Position numbers and translations under genes: made by a program. From an uncultured Polyangiaceae bacterium (GTDB lineage: Bacteria > Myxococcota_A > Polyangia > Polyangiales > Polyangiaceae), in the NCBI GenBank assembly GCA_938004815.1, contig CALKVR010000776.1, forward strand, positions 1 through 15,382: a stretch of DNA of 15,382 nucleotides. Direction: 5' to 3'. This document shows, one piece after another, positions 7,124-12,786 of the stretch (positions are counted from its first letter, which is position 1; the number at the start of each line of letters is the position of its first letter). The notes below the pieces were generated by a model. The model was not told where the DNA came from. It worked only from the letters and a program-made list of their open reading frames with translations, and searched no databases.

Positions 7124-7765
7124 TCAGGGGCAGATGTTGAAGCACACGTCTTGGTAGAGGCAGGTGTCCCACTCGACGGCCGCTAGGAGGCCGTTCGGGT
7201 AGTCCCCGAAGCACGTCCCGGGAAGCTGGTTCATCACGCATTGAACATCGTCGTTCGTGCAGAAGCAGTCGAGCTCGGCCCCGGCGTCGATGACCCCATC
7301 GTTGTTGAGGTCGCAGGAGTAGATGCAGTCATAGAGTGGGCAGCACTCGGGCTCGCCCGCTCCGGCGCACCCCTCGCTCCCGTCCCCGAAGCAGTTGGAG
7401 AACGCCGGGGCGCAGGCGCCGCCGTCGACCGCCACCGAGGAATCACCGAGGACCGCGCACTCCGTGCACCCGCTCCACGGGGTCGCCCCGTCGCCCACGC
7501 AGACGCCGATGTCGCTGCAGTATCCCAGGCTGGACCCGACGGATGTGACCACGACCGAGCCGTTTGACACGTTCGAGCTCGCGACGTTCGTGGCGTTGGT
7601 GGCCTTGGCCGACGAGGTCTTCGCTCCGGTCGACTTGCCGGAGGTGCCTACGTTGGCCGAGCCGCCCGAGCCCCCTTCACCGTCGGTGATGAGCACGGTG
7701 CTTCCGCACGCGGAGGCGATGAGCACCAAGACGGCAGAGGCGATCGAGAAGGGCGTCGTGCGCAT
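7124..7765 (-). CDS. Predicted lipoprotein with 18-Cys module, no zinc ribbon
   Basis: A 213-residue protein. The signal runs MRTTPFSIASAVLVLIASAC, with the lipidated Cys at residue 20, followed by GSTVLITDGEGG shared almost exactly with the downstream paralogue. The linker is Ser/Thr/Lys/Asn-rich. The 18-Cys domain contains YCSDIGVC, SGCTECAVLGDSS, SNCFGDGS, PECCPLYDCIYSC, the DLNNDGVIDAG calcium-loop-like segment, ELDCFC and PGTCFGDYPNG. ATG 7765 is selected because it gives a canonical signal peptide and has AGGG six bases upstream; the 50 upstream codons in frame are antisense-like shadow of the neighbouring gene. It starts 14 bases after the stop of the gene at 7780-8475 and is probably cotranscribed with it. 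Function unknown. Confidence 0.75.
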   Translation of the reverse strand: MRTTPFSIASAVLVLIASACGSTVLITDGEGGSGGSANVGTSGKSTGAKTSSAKATNATNVASSNVSNGSVVVTSVGSSLGYCSDIGVCVGDGATPWSGCTECAVLGDSSVAVDGGACAPAFSNCFGDGSEGCAGAGEPECCPLYDCIYSCDLNNDGVIDAGAELDCFCTNDDVQCVMNQLPGTCFGDYPNGLLAAVEWDTCLYQDVCFNICP

Positions 7766-7779
7766 GGGGAACCCTGAGG

Positions 7780-8475
7780 CTACCAGCAGCTGGGACAGGC
7801 GATCACGAACGCGCAGTCCTCCCACGCTATCGCGGTCTGAAAGCCCTTCGGGTAGTCGCCCGCGCAGGTGCCGGGCCCCTGGGTCGCCGCGCATCCGGTG
7901 CCATCGTTCGTGCACAGGCAGTCGAGCTCGGGGCCAGGGTCGATGAAGCCGTTCCCGTTCGTGTCACACGCTTGAAGGCAATCGTAAAGCGGGCAACACT
8001 CGGGATCGCTAGCGCCCGTGCACGCTTCACTGTCGTCACCGAAGCATGCTGCGAACTCGTCGGCGCATTCGCCGCCGTCGCTGGCGACGCTGGAGTCACC
8101 GAGCACAGCGCACTCGATGCAGCCCGACGCCGGAGTGACTCCGTCTCCTTGGCAAGAGCTGAGGTCGTCGCAGGTTTCGATCTGGTTTGTGCCCGAGCCC
8201 GACGTCGCAGGCGAGCCGTAGGAAGCACTGGTCGAGAATCCAGCGCTGTAAGAAGGATCGTCATCCCATCCGTACGCAGCGCCGCTGCCCTCCGTGTCCG
8301 AATCCGATCCAGACGCGATGCTGCTGCACGCCGCGCCGCCGATAGCGCCGACGCCGATCAGCACCGCCACGACGGCGACAGGCACCCCCTCTCGCGGTGT
8401 GGACGGAAGTCCACAGTGAGGACAACCGTCCTCGGTCCGAAAACGATGTCGTCCGCACGAGCGGCAGCTGATCAA
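7780..8475 (-). CDS. Zinc-ribbon/lipobox protein with 18-Cys module
   Basis: A 231-residue protein. The zinc ribbon lies almost at the N-terminus (Cys4, Cys7, Cys18, Cys21; CRSC...CPHC). A hydrophobic stretch at about 31-49 ends in GGAACSS with Cys50. The linker carries STSASYGSPATSG, the segment conserved among the zinc-ribbon members. The 18-Cys domain follows: TCDDLSSC, SGCIECAVLGDSS, AACFGDDS, PECCPLYDCLQAC, the DTNGNGFIDPG loop, ELDCLC, GPGTCAGDYPKG, and an ending in CPSCW. The start is TTG at 8475, the only usable codon before the ribbon, with no good ribosome binding site; this start is uncertain. The 155 bases upstream probably hold a promoter, so this gene and the two after it may form a separate transcription unit. 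Confidence 0.7.
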   Translation of the reverse strand: MISCRSCGRHRFRTEDGCPHCGLPSTPREGVPVAVVAVLIGVGAIGGAACSSIASGSDSDTEGSGAAYGWDDDPSYSAGFSTSASYGSPATSGSGTNQIETCDDLSSCQGDGVTPASGCIECAVLGDSSVASDGGECADEFAACFGDDSEACTGASDPECCPLYDCLQACDTNGNGFIDPGPELDCLCTNDGTGCAATQGPGTCAGDYPKGFQTAIAWEDCAFVIACPSCW

Positions 8476-8546
8476 GGCGGCGCGCCGAGTGCGCTCAAGG
8501 CAAAGACGAGAAGTCGGTCGGTCTCGCTGCGCAGCACGTGATGATG

Positions 8547-8564
8547 ACAGGCCGAACAGGCCGA
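8547..8564. repeat. Two tandem copies of ACAGGCCGA
   Basis: The 9-base unit ACAGGCCGA occurs twice with no spacer, 72-89 bases upstream of the TTG start of the gene at 7780-8475, inside the only sizeable gap (8476-8630) of the array. It could be a regulator-binding site or chance. Apart from this repeat I see no clear promoter in the gap. Confidence 0.3.
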
Positions 8565-8630
8565 CAAGGAAGTATCGCGCATGACCACCTCGCGATTCGA
8601 AGTTAGGTCAGCGAGCGTACCACGCCGAGG

Positions 8631-9347
8631 TCAGCTGCCGCAGGTGTTGGCGCAGACATTCTCCACGGCGCACTGCTCCCAACCCAAAGCGCTCAGACGC
8701 CCATCGGGGAAGTCGCCGAGGCAGGTCCCCGCCAACTGCATCGGCGAGCAGGTCCCCTCACCATCGTTCGTGCAGAAGCAATCGAGCTCGATGCCAGGGT
8801 CGATGATGCCGTCCAAGTCGACGTCGCACGCCGCTTCGCAATCCAGATACGCGCAACACTGCGGCTCGAGCGCCCCGTCGCACGTGGCCATGCTCACCCC
8901 GAAACACACGTCGAACTCTGCCGCACAGGCACCGCTGTCCGACGCCGGGTGGGAGTCGTCGAACCCGGCGCAGGGAAGGCACCCGCTGAAAGGGTCGAAG
9001 CCGTCACCTTCACAGAGCTCGAGGTCGTCGCAGGTCCAGCCCCCGCCGGAGCTTGCCGGCGTTCCGTACGACGATGTCGCGGACCAGCCACTGGTCGTGG
9101 AGGCGGTGGTCGACTTGGCGCTCTTGCTCGAGCCCGATGCCGCCGTTCCGGAACCGCCGCCCGCTCCGGAGCCGCCCGTGCCCTCGTCCGAATCGGAGGC
9201 GATGCTGCTGCAGCCCAGCGCGCCCGCCCCGACGCCGACCAGCGCCACCAGGGTGAGCACGGTGCGGCAGTGCGGGCACACGCGCTCTCGGCGAAGCACG
9301 TGGCAGCCACACCTCGAACAGGTGGAGAGGTCGATCCCTAGTGTCAA
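8631..9347 (-). CDS. Zinc-ribbon/lipobox protein with 18-Cys module
   Basis: A 238-residue protein if it starts at TTG 9347. That codon overlaps the TGA of the upstream gene as TTGA, and no ATG or GTG lies between it and the zinc ribbon, so coupled initiation is the best explanation. The zinc ribbon uses Cys10, Cys13, Cys24 and Cys27 (CSRC...CPHC). The hydrophobic segment at about 29-45 ends in GALGCSS with Cys46. The linker includes GWSATSSYGTPASS. The 18-Cys domain contains TCDDLELC, SGCLPCAGFDDS, DVCFG, PQCCAYLDCEAAC, the loop DVDLDGIIDPG, ELDCFC and AGTCLGDFPDG. It departs from its siblings in replacing AVLGDSS with AGFDDSH, so it is one of the more diverged copies. No function is recognised. 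Confidence 0.75.
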   Translation of the reverse strand: MTLGIDLSTCSRCGCHVLRRERVCPHCRTVLTLVALVGVGAGALGCSSIASDSDEGTGGSGAGGGSGTAASGSSKSAKSTTASTTSGWSATSSYGTPASSGGGWTCDDLELCEGDGFDPFSGCLPCAGFDDSHPASDSGACAAEFDVCFGVSMATCDGALEPQCCAYLDCEAACDVDLDGIIDPGIELDCFCTNDGEGTCSPMQLAGTCLGDFPDGRLSALGWEQCAVENVCANTCGS

Positions 9348-10126
9348 TTGCCCCCGCAGCTGTTCGGACAGACGTCGTCGTAGAGGCAGCCCTCCCACGC
9401 GACCGCGGTCTGCAGGCCCGTCGGGTAGTCACCACGGCACGTGCCGGGAGCCGAGTTGCCGGTGCACTGAAGGCCGTCGTTGGTGCAGAGGCAGTCGAGC
9501 TCGCTGCCAGCATCGATGGTGCCGTTCGAGTTGGCGTCGCAGGCGTCGATGCAGTCGTAGAACTGACAGCAGGTCGGGTCGCCGGCGCCGGTGCAGTCCG
9601 AGCTGCCATCGCCGAAGCACGCCGAGAACTCGTCGGCGCATGCGCCGCCGTCGACCGCGACGAAGCCGTCACCCAGCACCGCGCACTCCATGCATCCGGA
9701 GTACGGGTTCGAGCCGTCGCCCTCGCAGTTGCCTTGGTTGTCACACCCGCCCGAGCTCGTGGTCGGCCCGCTGCCGTACGACGACGCGACGGTGTTCACG
9801 GTCGACTGCTGCGTGGTGCTCTGCGCAGTCTGTCCGGTGCTCTTGGTGGTGGCAGCGCTGGTCTTCTGCGTCGCGCTGCCGGTGCTGGCGGCGCCGCCAT
9901 CGCCACCGGCGCCACCGCCGCCTTCTTCGGAGTCCGAGATGGTGCTGCTGCACGCGGCGCCGCCCAGCGCGCCGACGCCGACGAGCACGGCAACCACCGA
10001 GGCCTTGGCCGTCGCCGGGAGCGAGCGCGACCGCTGCTCGCGCCGGTGACCGCAGTGCGGGCACGCACCATCTCGACCGAAGACGAGCTGGCCACACGCT
10101 GCACAAGGAGCCAAACCACCGAGCAT
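9344..10126 (-). CDS. Zinc-ribbon/lipobox protein with 18-Cys module
   Basis: A 260-residue protein, the longest of the array. The zinc ribbon is at Cys8, Cys11, Cys22 and Cys25 (CAAC...CPHC). An Arg-rich stretch follows, then a hydrophobic segment at about 42-58 ending in GGAACSS with Cys59. The long Gly/Ser/Thr/Gln linker (about 60-125) contains VASSYGSGPT. The 18-Cys domain includes CDNQGNC, SGCMECAVLGDG, SACFGDGS, PTCCQFYDCIDAC, the loop DANSNGTIDAG, ELDCLC and PGTCRGDYPTG. ATG 10126 is chosen over TTG 10138 because GGAGG sits five bases upstream of it. It lies 19 bases after the actual stop of the upstream gene and couples to the downstream gene by a 4-base overlap. Probably membrane-anchored and disulfide-rich outside the cytoplasm; role unknown. 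Confidence 0.8.
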   Translation of the reverse strand: MLGGLAPCAACGQLVFGRDGACPHCGHRREQRSRSLPATAKASVVAVLVGVGALGGAACSSTISDSEEGGGGAGGDGGAASTGSATQKTSAATTKSTGQTAQSTTQQSTVNTVASSYGSGPTTSSGGCDNQGNCEGDGSNPYSGCMECAVLGDGFVAVDGGACADEFSACFGDGSSDCTGAGDPTCCQFYDCIDACDANSNGTIDAGSELDCLCTNDGLQCTGNSAPGTCRGDYPTGLQTAVAWEGCLYDDVCPNSCGGN

Positions 10127-10131
10127 GAGGA

Positions 10132-10136
10132 CCTCC
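10132..10136 (-). promoter_or_regulatory. Ribosome binding site GGAGG for the gene at 9344-10126
   Basis: A perfect GGAGG core on the minus strand, with five bases between it and ATG 10126. It settles the start of this gene against the upstream in-frame TTG at 10138 and is the strongest such site in the array. Confidence 0.7.
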
Positions 10137-10145
10137 AAGGAAAGA

Positions 10146-10784
10146 TCAGGACGGAATCGTCACGGCATGATGCAGCCGGGACAGCTCGTCTCGGCGCACT
10201 GGTAGAGCGATTGGTAGAGGGCGAAGCCGGCCGGGTTCGCCTCTTGGCAGCCGGTCGCGCAAGCGAGATCGTCCTCCTCGCATTCGGCGACGCATAGCTG
10301 CGCGACCACACTCGGGGGTGTCGACACAGATCACGCCCTCGTCGCAGCACGCGTTCGAGAGACACGTCTCGCAACCGCCGTCATCGGCGAAGACGGGACA
10401 GTCCATCCCCGAGCCGGTCGACGTGGCGGGCCCGCTGGGCCCGGTCGCGGGATTGGAGCCCGTCGTGGACGTCGACGGTCCCGTTGCCGGGCTGCCGTAC
10501 GACGATGTCGAGTTCCAGCCGGTGCCGCTCGTCGGACCCATCCCGTACGAGGCGCTGCTGGTAAAAGTCGCATAGCCACCCGACCCCTCGTCGGAATCCG
10601 ACGCAGAGTCGCCGCACCCCAGTGCTCCGGAGGTCATCGCGCCAAGCCCGACGAGCACCGCCATCGCGGCCGGCGATGCCGCGCGACCCCGAGAAACGGA
10701 GCGCCCGCAGTGCGGACACGAAGTCTCCGTCGCCAAGAGGTGCCGGTCGCAGCCGGGACAAGGAAGCAAAGCCGAGAAGCGCAT
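10146..10784 (-). CDS. Zinc-ribbon/lipobox protein with 14-Cys module, frameshifted near its C-terminus
   Basis: The first gene of the array. From ATG 10784: zinc ribbon at Cys9, Cys12, Cys23 and Cys26 (CPGC...CPHC), hydrophobic segment at about 37-56 ending in GALGC with Cys57, and a linker with two SYG motifs (SASYGMGP and STSSYGSPATG). The 14-Cys-type module begins CETCLSNACCDEGVICVDTPEC. After this point, near 10305-10312, the frame runs into Arg-rich sequence without cysteines and stops at 10146. The other frame reads VVAQLCVAECEEDDLACATG, then QEANPAGFALYQSLYQCAET and SCPGCIMP, and stops at 10160; it matches the paralogue at 4403-4987. A two-base deletion (or one-base insertion) would explain this. 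With repair the module has exactly 14 cysteines. It is either a recent pseudogene or a sequencing error. Confidence 0.65.
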   Translation of the reverse strand: MRFSALLPCPGCDRHLLATETSCPHCGRSVSRGRAASPAAMAVLVGLGAMTSGALGCGDSASDSDEGSGGYATFTSSASYGMGPTSGTGWNSTSSYGSPATGPSTSTTGSNPATGPSGPATSTGSGMDCPVFADDGGCETCLSNACCDEGVICVDTPECGRAAMRRRMRGGRSRLRDRLPRGEPGRLRPLPIALPVRRDELSRLHHAVTIPS

Positions 10785-10936
10785 GGCTTCGGTCGGCGTT
10801 GCACCCCCTGTGCCCACCGAACTTCTCAATGAATTCGATGGCGGCACTGTGCGTCGGGGCCGCCGTGGCACAAGCTGCCCGGCGGCGTGTCGCGGTTAAG
10901 CCGCCACGGAAATGAGCCGCATTCCATCACGCCCCG

Positions 10937-11707
10937 ATGGAGCTCGCGACCTCTCCTCCTCCCCTACCGACCACGCGACCTCAGGCGACCCCCGCCAACG
11001 GATCGCCCCGGCTCAAGACCGCGCTCGGGTTTCGTCGCGCTCCGTCGCGCCCCGATCTGCGGCTGACCCTCGGTGAGACCGAGAAGATGGCGGCCTCGGT
11101 CGCGGGCGCCCAAGGCGCCGACCCATTCGCAGCGGCCGTGCTCGCCTACCGATGGCTCGGGCAAGTGAGCGACGTCCAGCCCTACATGTTCGAGACCGAC
11201 GGCGATCAGCGCGCGTGGGCCGAGGCGTGGTGCGTGCTGGATGGCGCCGCTCGCAGCAGCAAGAAAGACGTCCGTCTCCAGGGCGAGGTCGCGAGCTACC
11301 TCGCGTGCAAGCGTGAAGCGGATCGATTCGACCAAGCCTTGGGCCCCGACCCGAGCGCCCACATCCAAACGACGCGCGGCGCCGTCTTGCAAGCACTGCG
11401 CGCCACCGCCTGGTGGACGGTCGCGCTGGCTTGCACCCTGCCGCCCGCCCTCTTCTGTTTGGTGGCCGGAGTCTGTCTCGGCCTCGCCGGCCTCGCGCTC
11501 TGGATCGGCGCGGTCATGTTCGCGGTGCCGGCCGGTATCTCGGCTCAGCGCCTGCTTCGCTGCCGCACCCGCGCCGCCGCCGCCCGCGCCGAAGCCGAGA
11601 AGGCAGAGCGCCTGGCCGACGAGCAGCGGTCGTTCCGGGAGAGCGCTCGCGGCGGTCGCTTCCTCTCGATGGTCGCGCGGCGCCACCCGCTCTTGCGAAA
11701 GGGCTAG
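10937..11707 (+). CDS. Hypothetical protein with two membrane helices and C-terminal coiled coil
   Basis: A 256-residue protein of unrecognised family. It has a Pro/Thr-rich N-terminal tail (about 1-40), a predicted soluble helical part (about 40-150, with RWLGQVSDVQPYMFETDGD and an acidic/basic helix around residue 110), then two adjacent hydrophobic segments at about 158-178 and 182-204 forming a likely membrane hairpin. A basic, Ala/Glu/Arg-rich helix (about 207-235, coiled-coil-like) and a short basic tail follow. There is no signal peptide, so both termini are probably cytoplasmic. ATG 10937 lacks a clear ribosome binding site. The gene is divergent from the cysteine-rich array, and its TAG directly touches the convergent stop of the oxygenase gene. 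Function unknown. Confidence 0.7.
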   Translation: MELATSPPPLPTTRPQATPANGSPRLKTALGFRRAPSRPDLRLTLGETEKMAASVAGAQGADPFAAAVLAYRWLGQVSDVQPYMFETDGDQRAWAEAWCVLDGAARSSKKDVRLQGEVASYLACKREADRFDQALGPDPSAHIQTTRGAVLQALRATAWWTVALACTLPPALFCLVAGVCLGLAGLALWIGAVMFAVPAGISAQRLLRCRTRAAAARAEAEKAERLADEQRSFRESARGGRFLSMVARRHPLLRKG

Positions 11708-12784
11708 TCACCCGCCGAGCGCGGCGTGCAGCAACTGGTGAAAGTGGTGCACGGCCTGCTCGCGCGCCGGTGAGTATCGCCCGCCCGCGTAGAGGGGCGA
11801 TCGCACCCCGCGCTGCACGGTCTCGACGACCGCTTCGTCCTCGAGCTCGACGGTGTCGAGATCACCGCCCGCACCTCGCCCGGCGAGCGCCGCGTCCCAC
11901 ACCCAGCTGACGAAGCGGACGCGCGTGCGATCGATCGCGACCGGCTCGACGGCGTTCATGCTCACGCCCCACGGGTAGACGTTCACCATCGTGGTGGGGA
12001 ACACGAAGAAGTAGTAGCCGGCCACACGCTGCCCGGCATCGGGGTGGGCCGCCGGCAGCTCGAACACGGAATCGTCGCCCTTGCCGACGCCGACCTGCAG
12101 GCTGCACCAGGGAAAGAGCTCGGTGCGGTAGCTCTGGTAGTCGAGCGTCTCGGCGAGCCCGGGGTGGACGAAGGGCACGTGAAAGCCCTCGAGGTAGTTC
12201 TCGACGTAGAGCGCCCAGTGCGCCGCTACGTCGTAGACCCGCTCGCTCGCGCGGACGAGCGCACCCCACGGTGCAAAGCCCAGACGGTCCCGCAACGGCT
12301 CGACGATCTCGCCGAACGCGCGAGCGGGGCGCAGCGACGTGAACGCGATCGGTCCCAGGGTCTCGAGCGGGAGCGTGGACAGATCATCGGCGCGCGACGG
12401 GAAGTCGAGCGCGCCCTCGAGCTCGGGCATGAACGCGAACCGGCCGTCGAGCGAGAAGCGGCGACCGTGGTAGCCGCAGCGCAGAGACTTGACGCAGCCC
12501 GGCGCGCTCACGATCACGTTCGCGCGATGCGTGCAGACATTGGAGAGGCACCGCGCCACGCCGTCCTGCCCGCGCACCATCACGAGCGGCGTATCGAGCG
12601 CGCCGCCGGCGAGATCGAACGGCGACACCTCACCGGCCTCGGCGCCGCCGAGCGTCGGGACCATGTGCCATGCCGGGGCGAGCACGCGCTCTCGCATCGC
12701 CTCGAACACGCCGCGATCGGTGTAGAGCGACCCTGGCGGCGTCGCCGCCCGACGGATATCGGCGTCGACCCTCCAGCCCTTCAC
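11708..12784 (-). CDS. Rieske [2Fe-2S] non-heme iron oxygenase, alpha-subunit-like
   Basis: A 358-residue oxygenase. The Rieske motif is CTH at Cys84/His86 and CGYH at Cys103/His106, coordinating the 2Fe-2S cluster. The catalytic domain carries ENYLEGFHVPFVHPGL, with His202 and His207 as mononuclear iron ligands and probably Asp316 (in LEDEAVVETVQRG) as the third. Enzymes of this class use O2 and electrons from a reductase to hydroxylate, demethylate or oxidise rings and amines; related ones act on quaternary amines as well as aromatics. No reductase gene is in view. Start GTG 12784 is preferred over GTG 12808 because AAGGG lies six bases upstream and it begins 2 bases after the stop of the methyltransferase gene. 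The two are therefore very likely cotranscribed. Class certain; substrate not known. Confidence 0.92.
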   Translation of the reverse strand: MKGWRVDADIRRAATPPGSLYTDRGVFEAMRERVLAPAWHMVPTLGGAEAGEVSPFDLAGGALDTPLVMVRGQDGVARCLSNVCTHRANVIVSAPGCVKSLRCGYHGRRFSLDGRFAFMPELEGALDFPSRADDLSTLPLETLGPIAFTSLRPARAFGEIVEPLRDRLGFAPWGALVRASERVYDVAAHWALYVENYLEGFHVPFVHPGLAETLDYQSYRTELFPWCSLQVGVGKGDDSVFELPAAHPDAGQRVAGYYFFVFPTTMVNVYPWGVSMNAVEPVAIDRTRVRFVSWVWDAALAGRGAGGDLDTVELEDEAVVETVQRGVRSPLYAGGRYSPAREQAVHHFHQLLHAALGG

Positions 12785-12786
12785 CG

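Noticed and set aside
8581..10128. A 515-codon open frame on the plus strand, opposite the cysteine-rich genes
   Set aside because: It is low-complexity Arg/Ser/Pro sequence produced by GC-biased codons of the minus-strand genes, which have signals, conserved modules and paralogues.
10800..10815. Sigma-54-like promoter GGGCACAGGGGGTGCA on the minus strand upstream of the first array gene
   Set aside because: The GG and GC elements are spaced correctly, but transcription would begin about 5 bases before ATG 10784, and several consensus positions are missing.
10855..10915. Inverted CCGTGGC and GCCACGG upstream of the membrane protein gene
   Set aside because: Seven-base arms about 40 bases apart in GC-rich DNA are likely by chance, and there is no further sign of an operator.
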